From Thermosphaera sp. (GTDB lineage Archaea; Thermoproteota; Thermoprotei_A; Sulfolobales; Desulfurococcaceae), in NCBI GenBank assembly GCA_020833525.1, contig JAJHRV010000002.1, positions 1 to 36,144 of the forward strand: a stretch of DNA of 36,144 nt. Reading direction: 5' to 3'. Made by a program: the position numbers and the translations under genes. Shown here piece after piece: positions 1 through 8,263 of the stretch. Position 1 is the stretch's first letter. Every line of letters begins with the position of its first letter. The notes below the pieces were generated by a model. That model worked only from the letters and a program-made list of their open reading frames with translations. It was not told the origin of the DNA and did not search any database.

Positions 1-1
1 C

Positions 2-532
2 CCCTCAGAGTACCACGTTCTCCACCCTCGCCCAGTGTACTTAGTGGTCTCGAGGAGTAGTAGTGGATTATTAAACGTAATGTCTGCGTCTTGGGTTACA
101 CCTGTTTCTGATGAGCCATTCCTCGTTGCACTATCCATATGGAAGGGTTCTCTTACTTATCAATATATAAGGGAGACAGGAGAGTTCACTATTAATATTC
201 CAAGTGATAAACACGTTGACTTAGTTTATAGAGCTGGAAGTGTTAGTGGTAGAGAAGTAGATAAGATCGCTCAATTAGGGTTGAAGACTGTGAAGTCAAG
301 TGTAATAGAGACACCAGGCCTCGAAGACATGCTGGGCTTCCTAGAGTGTAAAGTTGTAAAAGAGGTTGAAGTTGGAGGATCTAGTTTACTCATAGCTGAA
401 GTTAAAGCAATACACGTGGTGGGAGAAGTCTATACGAAGTACGGATGGGATCTCTACAAGGCAAAAATACTGCTTCACCATAGTGGACATGGTTTTACAA
501 CACCCTCAAGACTACTACTAGCGCAGAGATAA
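2..532 (+). CDS. Flavin reductase-like (FMN-binding split-barrel) protein, 5' end cut off
   Basis: The reading frame is open from base 2, and its first residues (PSEYHVLHPRPVYLVVSR) look like the usual start of archaeal flavin reductase-domain proteins, so the gene begins upstream of the window. The GTG at 35 is therefore probably an internal Val, not the start. About 176 residues are visible. The family holds FMN in a split beta-barrel; visible pieces are the N-terminal strand, the segment around NVMSASWVTPVS and FTINIP, and a later hydrophobic strand (SSLLIAEVKAIHV). Members act as NAD(P)H:flavin oxidoreductases or as flavoproteins of unknown substrate, and this one cannot be assigned a substrate. 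It is followed by about 100 non-coding bases before the next gene. Confidence 0.8.
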   Translation, partial: PSEYHVLHPRPVYLVVSRSSSGLLNVMSASWVTPVSDEPFLVALSIWKGSLTYQYIRETGEFTINIPSDKHVDLVYRAGSVSGREVDKIAQLGLKTVKSSVIETPGLEDMLGFLECKVVKEVEVGGSSLLIAEVKAIHVVGEVYTKYGWDLYKAKILLHHSGHGFTTPSRLLLAQR

Positions 533-636
533 CCCTAGATCATAAGTTCATTACACAAACGCTTTTCAACAGCCTCGTAGATAACTCAGCGAGTGAGGTT
601 TTAAACCCTTATCATATATATCGACTATGTGAGAGC

Positions 637-1323
637 ATGCCGCGTGTAAGGACTAAGCTAGTCTCCTGGGATGAGATTGTAGACTGGTCTATGCACCTCG
701 CAGATATAATTAAGAGAGATGGATATAGACCAGACTTAATCGTAGCTGTAGCTAGAGGGGGATACGTTCCCGCGAGACTACTATGTGATTTCCTAAGTGT
801 GGAGAACCTAGCTAGTGTGCAGAGCCAGCACTGGACTGAGGCAGCTAAAGTTGAGGAGAAGGCTATATTGAAGTTTTCATATAGACTCAACGCTTCAGGC
901 TTAAACATCCTTGTGGTTGACGACATCGTAGACACAGGGGATACATTGAAGCTAGCTAGAGACCACATTGAGGCGAACTGGAGTCCAAAAACCGTGAAGA
1001 CGGCTGCACTACAGTGGATTAGCCCCGTTGCGAAGTTTAAGCCCGACTACTACTATCTAGAGGTTAAAGAGTGGATTTGGTTTCAATACCCATGGACAAG
1101 GCTAGAGGATACATATCAATTCATCAAGAGAATGATGAGTGAAGCCTATAAGGAGATGGGTAAATCTGAGTGGACTAATGAAGAAGTAGTCAAGGGATTC
1201 AATGAGTGGTATGGTATAGACGTTGGGGAAACATACTATAGGAGAGCACTAGACGTTCTATTGGAGAAGGGGGTTATTACGTATGATCCATCCCGGAAGA
1301 CCTATAAACTCGTAGCTACCTAG
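637..1323 (+). CDS. Purine-type phosphoribosyltransferase (COG2236-like)
   Basis: This 228-residue protein has the PRPP-binding signature of type I phosphoribosyltransferases: hydrophobic strand plus acidic pair and small loop in [13 protein letters not shown] (about residues 89-101). An N-terminal motif, [16 protein letters not shown] (about 34-49), corresponds to the pyrophosphate loop region. Family members transfer ribose 5-phosphate from PRPP to hypoxanthine, guanine or xanthine in cytosolic purine salvage; the exact base cannot be read from sequence. The C-terminal 70 residues (from about 155) form a helical extension that resembles a small winged-helix-like tail ([12 protein letters not shown], then [11 protein letters not shown]). 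It sits 10 bases before MTA phosphorylase, another purine-salvage enzyme, which supports a salvage role. The ATG at 637 follows AT-rich stretches at about 598-622 that could hold the promoter. Confidence 0.85.
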   Translation: MPRVRTKLVSWDEIVDWSMHLADIIKRDGYRPDLIVAVARGGYVPARLLCDFLSVENLASVQSQHWTEAAKVEEKAILKFSYRLNASGLNILVVDDIVDTGDTLKLARDHIEANWSPKTVKTAALQWISPVAKFKPDYYYLEVKEWIWFQYPWTRLEDTYQFIKRMMSEAYKEMGKSEWTNEEVVKGFNEWYGIDVGETYYRRALDVLLEKGVITYDPSRKTYKLVAT

Positions 1324-1333
1324 GCTGGTAGAA

Positions 1334-2155
1334 TTGCTTGTTAAACCACCTCTACAGGTTGAAGTAGGAGTTATTGGAGGTAGTGGACTATACGAGCTAC
1401 CTGGAATTGAGAATCTCAAGGAATTGAAGATTTATACACCATATGGTGCTACAAGCGACAATATTATAGTCGGCGAGTTGAAGGGTCGTAGAGTAGCTTT
1501 TCTAGCTAGACATGGAAGAGGTCATAAAATACCACCACATAGAGTCAACTACCGTGCTAACATATGGGCTTTGAAAACACTCGGTGTAAAATGGGTATTG
1601 GCTGTATCAGCCGTTGGGAGCCTCAGGGAGGACTATAGACCAGGAGACTTCGTTATACCAGATCAATTCATAGATATGACAAAGGGTATAAGACCACATA
1701 CTTTCTTCGAGGGAGGAGTAGTAGCCCATGTAAGTATGGCTGACCCGTTCTGTAATCACTTAAGGAAGATAATTCTAAGAGCCGCCTCAGAATTCCCAGA
1801 GATAAGGATCCACGAGCGTGGAACCTACGTCTGCATTGAGGGACCTAGATTTAGCACTAGAGCTGAGAGTAGAGTTTGGAAGGATGTCTTTAAGGCAGAC
1901 ATTATAGGCATGACTCTAGTACCCGAGATTAATCTAGCCTGCGAGGCACAGTTATGCTACGCCACTATCGCAATGGTGACCGACTACGATGTCTGGGCTG
2001 AGAAACCCGTGACAGCTGAGGAAGTTATAAAAACCATGAATGAAAACATAAATAAAGTCAAGAAGCTAATACCACGTATAGTGGAGCTACTACCAAGCGA
2101 GCCAGATGAAAGAGAATGCAGTTGCTGCAAAAGCTTAGAGACAGCAGTGCTATAG
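1334..2155 (+). CDS. mtnP: S-methyl-5'-thioadenosine phosphorylase (MTAPII-like)
   Basis: This 273-residue purine nucleoside phosphorylase-family enzyme cleaves methylthioadenosine with phosphate to adenine and 5-methylthioribose 1-phosphate, recycling the by-product of polyamine synthesis. Evidence is the phosphate-loop [10 protein letters not shown] (residues 15-24), [18 protein letters not shown] (about 59-76), the substrate-site segment [11 protein letters not shown] and the MTDYD motif near residue 217. The C-terminus carries Cys262-Ser-Cys264-Cys265; a CXC motif at this place is known from the hyperthermophilic enzyme of Sulfolobus solfataricus, where it is linked to disulfide stability. 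The start is TTG, since no in-frame ATG lies near. The last 40 bases overlap the next gene, so the cysteine tail lies in the shared stretch. Confidence 0.93.
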   Translation: MLVKPPLQVEVGVIGGSGLYELPGIENLKELKIYTPYGATSDNIIVGELKGRRVAFLARHGRGHKIPPHRVNYRANIWALKTLGVKWVLAVSAVGSLREDYRPGDFVIPDQFIDMTKGIRPHTFFEGGVVAHVSMADPFCNHLRKIILRAASEFPEIRIHERGTYVCIEGPRFSTRAESRVWKDVFKADIIGMTLVPEINLACEAQLCYATIAMVTDYDVWAEKPVTAEEVIKTMNENINKVKKLIPRIVELLPSEPDERECSCCKSLETAVL

Positions 2156-3027
2156 ACTCACTAGTAGGGGGTTTAGAGAGAGTTGAGAGAGACGCCCGGG
2201 GTTTAACAAGCAAAATAATTGATTTTTTAAAACAATGCTCCGGACCCATCATAATCTACTCGTACACAGGTTACGGTTACACCCCTGCAAGCCTCCTCTA
2301 CTGGTCTTCATTAATATTCCAAAGCAGTAAACACCCTGTCCTCGCTGAAAGCGAGGAGGTAAGCATCTATCTACTGCCCTACCGTGAAGACTACTCAGTC
2401 ATAGTCTTTAGTACGGGTGAGTACTCGAAGCTGATACAGTCAATCCAAGTAATGAGGCTTCTAGGAGTTAATTACTATGCAATAGCTCCAAAACCACCTA
2501 CTGGGAGCATAGAGTCCATGGCTAGACACTACGGAGTTGAAATAATCCCCGTAGGCAACTTAGTGGAGGCAACACTATACATGACTCTAGCCTCGTTTTT
2601 CACGGCTTCAGAGCTATATAGAACAGAGTTGAATGCTAGGGGGAAGAGGCTGTTTGAGCATGGTAGAGAAGGGTTTGCCTTCACCGTTAAGTCTTTCATC
2701 GAGAAGTACGTAGAGGTATTAGAAGCTGTATCAAGTAAATCCCCGGTTGTTGTTACATCTACGAAGTTTCTCGAGGCCCCATCTATCCTATTATCTAGCG
2801 TATTGCGTGAACACGGGCTAGCATCCTATTATATACCATTTGAGGAGGCATTATCCATTAAACAGAGAGTTCTAGGGGTTTTTGCTTCAACAGATGAAAG
2901 AGTGCGGAGGGAGTTTAAAACACGTGGTCTTGGAGAAGGCTTAGAATTATTATTAAACCTTGAGCCTCTTGAAGCAATAGTGTATCTAGCTATATTATCA
3001 TACGTATTGTATAAATTAAAGCAATGA
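2116..3027 (+). CDS. SIS (sugar isomerase)-like protein of unknown substrate
   Basis: The 303-residue product shows two weak alpha/beta halves like the paired SIS domains of GlmS-type isomerases. In the first half [17 protein letters not shown] (about 43-59) stands where the phosphosugar loop would be, and [19 protein letters not shown] (about 93-111) resembles the SIS signature with S/T-G-E and a following helix. The second half has [15 protein letters not shown] (about 209-223). Key catalytic residues of known isomerases cannot be placed. The gene overlaps the MTA phosphorylase end by 40 bases in another frame and starts at ATG (TTG at 2122 is an alternative), suggesting co-transcription. 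The product of its neighbour is methylthioribose 1-phosphate, but a link to that compound is only inference. Confidence 0.6.
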   Translation: MQLLQKLRDSSAIDSLVGGLERVERDARGLTSKIIDFLKQCSGPIIIYSYTGYGYTPASLLYWSSLIFQSSKHPVLAESEEVSIYLLPYREDYSVIVFSTGEYSKLIQSIQVMRLLGVNYYAIAPKPPTGSIESMARHYGVEIIPVGNLVEATLYMTLASFFTASELYRTELNARGKRLFEHGREGFAFTVKSFIEKYVEVLEAVSSKSPVVVTSTKFLEAPSILLSSVLREHGLASYYIPFEEALSIKQRVLGVFASTDERVRREFKTRGLGEGLELLLNLEPLEAIVYLAILSYVLYKLKQ

Positions 3028-3072
3028 GTATTCAATATTAAAAGCGACTTTTACCAAAAAATAATCTGCGAG

Positions 3073-3411
3073 GTGTTGACTACGCCCAGATTAGAGAGAG
3101 TAATTGGTTTAATTCTAATACTCGTTTTAGTTACATCCCTAAGTTTAGTAGTCGCGAGAGACATCTACTGGCAAGTTGCATCAATCTGTCTTCTAGTGGC
3201 AACGCTACTAGCTGCGACAAGGATAATAGATACTAGGCTAGATGCGAGAGAAGCCGCGGGATTCTATACATTAATACTCGCCGCCTTGACCACGGGGTCT
3301 GTGATAGGCGCTGTAGTCGCACAAACACTGTTAAGCACTCTCATTTCACTATCAATAGCCATTGTCTCAACCATATACTTCATTATTGCCTTAAAGGTGC
3401 GTGAGAGGTGA
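3073..3411 (+). CDS. Small four-helix membrane protein
   Basis: No family is recognised. The 112-residue product is almost entirely hydrophobic and shows four likely membrane spans at about residues 9-27, 30-50, 60-84 and 87-108, with short charged loops (ARDIY, DTRLDAREA) and a basic C-terminal end (KVRER), which by the positive-inside rule would face the cytoplasm. It begins with GTG at 3073 (TTG at 3076 is the alternative) and its stop overlaps the next start in a GTGA arrangement, so translation of the ATP-grasp gene is probably coupled to it. This pairing is the only hint to its role. Confidence 0.6.
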   Translation: MLTTPRLERVIGLILILVLVTSLSLVVARDIYWQVASICLLVATLLAATRIIDTRLDAREAAGFYTLILAALTTGSVIGAVVAQTLLSTLISLSIAIVSTIYFIIALKVRER

Positions 3412-4295
3412 AAATAGCCGTAATAGAGTATAGGAGGAGTCCTCCCCCAGCGGCTCAAGAACTCATGAGCGCTATCCAGGCGAGGGGGCATACACCTCTC
3501 TACTTAAAAGCACACATGCTCGACGCCAAGATCACTAGTAGGGGTGTTGAAGTATATCATGGAGCTGAATTAGTTGACGTAGACGCCGGCTTACTGAGGA
3601 ATATTGGGTTATATCTATCACTAGATACTTTTCTAAAGAGAATGGGTGTTGTAGAAGCACTAGCTAGTAAAATCCCCGTAGTCAATAGCCCAGCCTCAAT
3701 CATTGTAACGAGAGATAAGTGGAGGTGCCTCCTGAAACTATACCTCTCTAGTCTACCAGTGCCTGAAACACTCGTAACGGAAAACCCATTCTCGGCTATG
3801 AGGTTTACGAGGGAGAAGGGGAGAGTTGTGTATAAGCCAATAATTGGGAGCCTTGGATTAGGGAGTACTCTAATATACGACCCAGACATATCCTTCCACA
3901 TAACTAGGAGTCTTAAAAACCTTGGATTACCAAGCTACTACCAGGTATTCCTCGAGAAGCCTGGATACGACTATAGAGTATTTATTGTTGGAGACACTGT
4001 TATAGGGGCAATGAAGAGAGTTAGTAGTAGTTGGAAGACTAATATTGCCCAGGGAGCCGGTGGAGTCAAAGTGACTGAGGAGGAGGAGCCGGAGCCCTTC
4101 AAGATCGCTTTAAAGGCGACGAAGCACTTGGGGCTCGACTATGCAGGTGTAGATATTGCATATGACCTTGGGACTGAGAAATACTACCTACTCGAGGTTA
4201 ATGCCTTTCCGAACTGGGAGGGTTTAAGGAGGGCTACAGGGGTTAATCCACCGGACGCTATTGTGGAATACGTGATTATGAAGGCGAGAAAGTAG
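3408..4295 (+). CDS. RimK-like ATP-grasp ligase
   Basis: This 295-residue protein has the layout of RimK/LysX/MptN-type ATP-grasp ligases, which join an amino acid (often glutamate) to a carboxylate at the cost of ATP. An N-terminal Rossmann-like part (MKIAVIEYRRSPP) is followed by NSPASIIVTRDKW (about 95-107, typical for the family), the ATP-lid segment GRVVYKPIIGSLGLGS (about 138-153), EKPGYDYRVFIVGD and the C-terminal metal site with LEVNAFPNWEG. The acceptor substrate cannot be read from sequence; lysine/arginine biosynthesis carrier genes are not nearby. The GTG start overlaps the preceding stop by four bases. Close to its stop codon begins the TATA-like box assigned to the downstream guide RNA. 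Confidence 0.82.
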   Translation: MKIAVIEYRRSPPPAAQELMSAIQARGHTPLYLKAHMLDAKITSRGVEVYHGAELVDVDAGLLRNIGLYLSLDTFLKRMGVVEALASKIPVVNSPASIIVTRDKWRCLLKLYLSSLPVPETLVTENPFSAMRFTREKGRVVYKPIIGSLGLGSTLIYDPDISFHITRSLKNLGLPSYYQVFLEKPGYDYRVFIVGDTVIGAMKRVSSSWKTNIAQGAGGVKVTEEEEPEPFKIALKATKHLGLDYAGVDIAYDLGTEKYYLLEVNAFPNWEGLRRATGVNPPDAIVEYVIMKARK

Positions 4296-4303
4296 ATATA
4301 TTA
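4294..4303 (+). promoter_or_regulatory. TATA-like box for the guide RNA at 4329
   Basis: The sequence agatatatta overlaps the stop codon of the ATP-grasp gene. Archaeal transcription starts about 25 bases downstream of the box centre, which would place the 5' end near 4322-4326, just before the C box at 4329. That spacing is what is expected for a short C/D box RNA transcript. No transcript data are available. Confidence 0.45.
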
Positions 4304-4323
4304 GTCTTTTGCAAAATGGTAAT

Positions 4324-4380
4324 AATCGGTGATGAATAGTAAACCGCCTGAGTAGTGAAGAGGAGCTCTCATCCTGACTA
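4324..4380 (+). ncRNA. Candidate C/D box sRNA (2'-O-methylation guide)
   Basis: All four boxes are visible in order: C box GTGATGA (4329-4335), D' box CTGA (4348-4351), C' box GTGAAGA (4355-4361, one change from consensus) and D box CTGA (4374-4377). The two guide spacers are both 12 nt (4336-4347 and 4362-4373), and D' to C' is 3 nt, which is the regular architecture of archaeal guides that bind L7Ae, Nop5 and fibrillarin. I could not match either guide (atagtaaaccgc, ggagctctcatc) to a remembered rRNA or tRNA segment, so targets are open. The RNA ends where trm1 begins, and the same transcript may serve both. Ends are estimates. Confidence 0.72.
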
Positions 4381-5592
4381 ATGCTTTGCGTGTCTGCAAT
4401 GACGTATTATAGGAGTGAGCAGGTTATTGAGGAGGGCCTTGCAAAGGTAATTGTTCCCAGGTTTGAGTACTATAGGAGACCAGATGGAAGGTTAGAACCT
4501 GCGTGGATGCCTGTATTCTACAACCCACAAGCCGTCTTGAGCAGAGATCTCACAGTCCTCTTCCTTAGAGTTGTACTTGGCGGTAGAGACTACTTCTTCA
4601 TAGACTCTCTCTCTGGGACTGGGGTGAGAGGTATAAGGATTGCGCTTGAAGTTGGCGGCCGAGGAATACTCAACGATGTAGATCCTAGGGCATACTATTA
4701 TACCAACAAGAATATAAAGCTAAACAAACTAGCTGGGAGACTAGAGGCGTTCAATAGTGAAGCAAACTCACTACTAAATAACCTAGTGGTAACAGGTGTT
4801 GTTCCAGACTACGTTGACGTAGATCCATATGGCTCGCCAATACCACACATAGACTCTGCTTTGAAATCCCTTGGAAGAGAGGCATATTTAGGAGTAACAG
4901 CTACAGATACAGGGCCTCTATCCTGTACATATCCACGTAAGACACTAGCTAGATATTGGAGTAAATGCATTAAACTAGATTTTGAAAAAGAATTCGCTTC
5001 CAGACTATTGATCTCCAATATCGCACTCAGAGCAGCTGCCCTAGAGATAAGTCTAAAGCCGCTTATAACCCTTGTTTACAAGTACTATGTGAGAGTTTTC
5101 TTCCAGGCTAGAAGAAGCGCCGTTGAAGCATATAAAACAATCAACAATTGCACTGGATACCTATGGTACTGTACAAACACTATTGAGAGGGGATTTACTA
5201 AGAACCCCGAAGAAGTGGGCTTCAAGTGTAGCGATGGCTCTAAACCAGTTGTTCTAGGTCGCTTGTGGACCTGTAATATAATAGACCCCGAAGTAGCCTC
5301 CAAAATGCAGGCCTCCATAGGTGAATTACCGTGGATTAGTAGCTTATCTAGAGGAGTCCTAGAGATCTTGGCCCAGGAATCCATGATCAACGCTCCCTAC
5401 TATAGACTTGATAAACTCTGCTCAATACTAAAAATAAACATGCCGAGCACTATTAGAGTTATCAAGAGACTCAGAGAAATGGGCTGGATTAGCTCTAGAA
5501 CACACATGGATCCCCGGGGAGTTAAAGCCAGTGCAGACTACGGTGAACTAGTAGAAGTACTGAAGAGTATGTCTCAGCAGCATACGACGTAA
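4381..5592 (+). CDS. trm1: tRNA (guanine26-N2)-dimethyltransferase Trm1
   Basis: Trm1 methylates G26 of tRNA with S-adenosylmethionine. The 403-residue protein starts with the family-typical segment EEGLAKVIVP, has the SAM-binding loop DSLSGTGVRGIR (about 78-89), the acidic strand end with ILNDVDPRAY, and the signature motif VDVDPYGSPIPHID (about 140-153). A C-terminal winged-helix-like part (YRLDKLCSILKI..STIRVIKRLREMGWI) and cysteines at CTNTIERGF and FKCSDGSK fit the family's C-terminal domain. ATG at 4381 and ATG at 4399 are both possible; 4399 gives MTYYRSEQ and looks closer to the usual start. Neither has a well-spaced Shine-Dalgarno sequence, because the leader is occupied by the guide RNA. 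Confidence 0.93.
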   Translation: MLCVSAMTYYRSEQVIEEGLAKVIVPRFEYYRRPDGRLEPAWMPVFYNPQAVLSRDLTVLFLRVVLGGRDYFFIDSLSGTGVRGIRIALEVGGRGILNDVDPRAYYYTNKNIKLNKLAGRLEAFNSEANSLLNNLVVTGVVPDYVDVDPYGSPIPHIDSALKSLGREAYLGVTATDTGPLSCTYPRKTLARYWSKCIKLDFEKEFASRLLISNIALRAAALEISLKPLITLVYKYYVRVFFQARRSAVEAYKTINNCTGYLWYCTNTIERGFTKNPEEVGFKCSDGSKPVVLGRLWTCNIIDPEVASKMQASIGELPWISSLSRGVLEILAQESMINAPYYRLDKLCSILKINMPSTIRVIKRLREMGWISSRTHMDPRGVKASADYGELVEVLKSMSQQHTT

Positions 5593-5640
5593 TAATGCAT
5601 ATAAACTCCGCCCACGGAATAATATTTGGTGTAGGAAGCC

Positions 5641-5973
5641 TTGGCTATGGATGAACTCCGCGAATACCTTCTCAAAATCCTTGATAAAAACATATCTGAG
5701 ACTAGTGATGGTGTAGTATTAACCATCCGTGTCGAAGAAGATCCCCGTGAAAACTACCTTACGGTAGAAAACGACGAAATAGTATTTAAAACCAGGGATG
5801 CTGGAGACAACAGTAGATGTAATTCAAGCCTAGTAGGCTACTTATCTACGAGTCTAAAACTACCTTCATCGAGAATAGATATAGTACATGGTTCGAGAGG
5901 GGGATACGTGAAGAGGGTACTCATAATGAATACTAAGAAAGAAGAACTAGAGAGAAAACTACCAGGATTCTAA
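5641..5973 (+). CDS. DUF167/YggU-like small protein
   Basis: The 110-residue product resembles the DUF167 (UPF0235, YggU) family. The support is the C-terminal pattern LKLPSSRIDIVHGSRGGYVK, where family members have a hydrophobic strand, Ile-x-Gly-x-x-x-Arg-x-Lys, followed by a last strand (RVLIMN), and an N-terminal pair of strands (GVVLTIRVEEDP). The biochemical role of the family is not known. The start may be TTG at 5641 or ATG at 5647. The gene overlaps the oppositely oriented NTPase gene tail to tail by 15 bases, and follows trm1 by about 50 bases, probably on the same transcript. Confidence 0.6.
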   Translation: MAMDELREYLLKILDKNISETSDGVVLTIRVEEDPRENYLTVENDEIVFKTRDAGDNSRCNSSLVGYLSTSLKLPSSRIDIVHGSRGGYVKRVLIMNTKKEELERKLPGF

Positions 5974-6513
5974 GACTCGTCTAAATCGCTCCAAAGCCGC
6001 AACCACCTCACCAGGAATCTTATTCCTCAACTCCTCTCTATTCTCTACAGAGACGAAGATTTTCACGGCATCTCCTAGTCTAGACATAATTTCAGAGTCT
6101 TCAAGCCTATGATGGACAACTAGTAGCATGGGTTTACCCGAGTCCAAAGCTCTCAATAAGTTTTGTTTAAAAGATGGAAGCTTTAACTCCATGGGGCCAA
6201 CCTCATCAATAGCTATAACATCAGCTACTTCAAGAGCTCTCAGCAGAGCCTTAGACGCTAATTTATCAGCGGTTTCTACGAGGACTCCATAAGAGCCAAC
6301 CCTGGTGTTGCTTGGATAGCCTCTTCTAGCAAGCCATGTCTCTTCACCCGTTAATAAATCCACGAGTTTAAAGCCTTGTCTAATCCCGCCTTCTCTCACT
6401 TCAGGGGCTATAAACCCTCCAACCACGTAGCCCCTCTTCTTCAACGCCTCTACTATTAAATTAAATAAAGTTGATTTCCCGACTCCCGGCCTACCAGAGA
6501 TCACGAATTTCAA
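5959..6513 (-). CDS. Nucleoside-triphosphatase, THEP1 family
   Basis: The 184-residue P-loop protein matches THEP1-type NTPases (type known from Aquifex and human NTPCR) in length and motif order: Walker A GRPGVGKST (residues 7-15), the switch segment GGFIAPEVREGGIRQGF (about 32-48) with the family's glycine and arginine residues, and Walker B with VADVIAIDEVGPMEL (about 95-109). THEP1 enzymes hydrolyse NTPs slowly; their cellular role is unsettled. The reading frame lies on the minus strand, ends inside the DUF167-like gene and is preceded upstream (6514-6577) by a short gap containing the palindromic repeat atcgatatcgat. Confidence 0.88.
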   Translation of the reverse strand: MKFVISGRPGVGKSTLFNLIVEALKKRGYVVGGFIAPEVREGGIRQGFKLVDLLTGEETWLARRGYPSNTRVGSYGVLVETADKLASKALLRALEVADVIAIDEVGPMELKLPSFKQNLLRALDSGKPMLLVVHHRLEDSEIMSRLGDAVKIFVSVENREELRNKIPGEVVAALERFRRVLESW

Positions 6514-6577
6514 TGTAACCCCCTAAAGTTTCTATTACATTAGACCAATCTAATGAAGTGTTTTATCGATATCGATA

Positions 6578-7486
6578 TCAATGGTTGTCCTCATCCTGGA
6601 TTCTCTGGATGATTCTCCTTAGATGTATTACGTCTCCAGGGGTCTTAATAATGAACAACTTTGTATTAGTGTTCTCAGCTATTTTCTCCGCGTTTTCAAC
6701 TTTCTCTCTATTACTATCCATACCCGTCTCTTTGACTATTGAAATAGGCTTCTCAGTCCTCAGGACTACATCTACAGGCATTCTCGAGAACGAGATACAT
6801 AGCTTTCGCATAGTGCTAGCAACCCTGTACAGCGCGTTTTCAACTTTATCTCGCGGCATTGAACCTACATTTACTTTACCATGAAGACTAGTATCTCTAA
6901 ATATGTCGAATTCCTCGAATATATCCTCGCCGAGTATTGACGCTAGTTTAACCCCCTTTTCGAGTATAATGTGCATTTCTCCGCGTTCATACATGTACAC
7001 AGCCTTCTTGCTAATACCTAGTAAATCCGCTAATTCACCTCTTGAAATCCCCGACTCACTAGCTCTCTCTCGGAGTTTCTCTGGGTTTATTTTTAATACG
7101 TAGTTCCCACGAATGTATGCAACAAGCGATTTCTGGCCCTTAACAATGTAGTCTTCAAGTGTCTTGGGGGTTACAACTATATTGTCGTATTTGTAATATA
7201 CTACTTCATCCTCTAAATCCCCTTTCTCATCTCTTTGAGCTATAATCACTGTGTATGCATCATAGGCTACTCTAGCCTTCTTTAAATCTGAGACCTCTTG
7301 TTTTGACAGCTCATCGATGTTTTCAGTGACTTTCAATAATAGTGCTTTATTCTGTACTCGTGTTACAATATCTACACTCCTGCCTTCTCGTGGATATAGT
7401 ATTAAATCCCCCTTAGATTGAGCCTTTTTTATTATCCCTAAAACTTCCTCTAGTAACTCATCCTTCATTGGCAATATTATACCCAT
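6578..7486 (-). CDS. XRE-type transcriptional regulator (archaeal COG1395-like)
   Basis: This 302-residue protein matches the conserved archaeal family annotated as putative HTH-type regulatory protein. A Cro/XRE helix-turn-helix lies at about residues 140-180 (SRGELADLLGISKKAVYMYERG), where the YERG ending is typical. The N-terminal part (about 1-110) has alternating strands and conserved acidic/lysine residues (SVDIVTRVQNKALLLKVTEN) reminiscent of a nuclease-like alpha/beta fold; no activity should be assumed. The C-terminal part (about 205-290) is another alpha/beta unit ending in LFIIKTPGDVIHLRRII. The start is ATG 7486 or the internal ATG at 7468. It lies 48 bases downstream of fibrillarin on the same strand and may share its transcript. 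Confidence 0.85.
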   Translation of the reverse strand: MGIILPMKDELLEEVLGIIKKAQSKGDLILYPREGRSVDIVTRVQNKALLLKVTENIDELSKQEVSDLKKARVAYDAYTVIIAQRDEKGDLEDEVVYYKYDNIVVTPKTLEDYIVKGQKSLVAYIRGNYVLKINPEKLRERASESGISRGELADLLGISKKAVYMYERGEMHIILEKGVKLASILGEDIFEEFDIFRDTSLHGKVNVGSMPRDKVENALYRVASTMRKLCISFSRMPVDVVLRTEKPISIVKETGMDSNREKVENAEKIAENTNTKLFIIKTPGDVIHLRRIIQRIQDEDNH

Positions 7487-7534
7487 TTAAATTATCTAAG
7501 TAAAAAGGCTTTAATCTCTAATCTCTCTCAAGTA

Positions 7535-8242
7535 TTACCTCTTTCTATGATACCTTGCAAGGATCATTGCATGGTCTTTATCGTATGGCTCTAAGTGGAC
7601 TACACTAACGATCTCGAATCCCCTTTCCTTCAATGTATTGATCTCCCTCTTGTAGATCTCACTTGGCTCTTTGGTTACATCAATACTCCTCGCTTTAATA
7701 GCTAGTAGCAAGTATCCACCATCCTTCAAGAACATATCCGCGTTGTCGGCTACTATTGATGCTTGCTCGGGTTGAGCTATATCAGCGTATATTCCATCTA
7801 CGAGTTCAACTACGTGGCGGTACTCCTGGGGCTTACGTGCATCAGCTAGAATTGGGTACAAGTTCTTCCTAACCTCGGCGACCATGATGAACTCCCTCAT
7901 CACTCTAGGTGCTACGTCGAGTCCATAGATTCTCCCCTTGGAGCCGATGATGTCTGATATATGACTAGCCGTAGTGCCTGAAGCTACACCGAGGTAGAGT
8001 ATTTTATCTCCCTCGGATATAGGTTGATCAGCTAAACCATTCAATAACGCACCAGCAAGTTTGCTCCTAAAAGCATTCCACTCTCGGTACTCTACGCCCT
8101 CGAGCTTAAAGAGCCTCTCACCGTAGACTCTGTGCCCAGGTACTAGGTTTTTAGTGGCTAATCTAATGCCACCGTCTTCTAACTCCACTACATATACTCC
8201 TCTATATTTATCATGGGGTTTAATCGATACAGGCATAGCCAA
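7535..8242 (-). CDS. flpA: Fibrillarin, rRNA/tRNA 2'-O-methyltransferase
   Basis: Fibrillarin is the SAM-dependent methyltransferase of C/D box ribonucleoproteins. The 235-residue product has the archaeal N-terminal strand region ([22 protein letters not shown]), the SAM loop [18 protein letters not shown] (about 84-101), DVAPRVMRE after the second strand, and [11 protein letters not shown] (about 150-160) with the catalytic Asp region, followed by [13 protein letters not shown]. Length equals that of other archaeal fibrillarins. It follows Nop5 by about 20 bases on the minus strand, the arrangement seen in most archaea, so the two proteins of the particle are co-expressed. Guide-RNA candidates lie at 4324, 13280 and 26598. 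Confidence 0.96.
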   Translation of the reverse strand: MAMPVSIKPHDKYRGVYVVELEDGGIRLATKNLVPGHRVYGERLFKLEGVEYREWNAFRSKLAGALLNGLADQPISEGDKILYLGVASGTTASHISDIIGSKGRIYGLDVAPRVMREFIMVAEVRKNLYPILADARKPQEYRHVVELVDGIYADIAQPEQASIVADNADMFLKDGGYLLLAIKARSIDVTKEPSEIYKREINTLKERGFEIVSVVHLEPYDKDHAMILARYHRKR

Positions 8243-8263
8243 CTCTAATCACCCCAATCAATA

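Noticed and set aside
6540-6580. Repeat atcgatatcgatatc as a regulator site or repeat array
   Set aside because: Only two short units, partly beyond the end of the regulator gene; too small to separate from chance.
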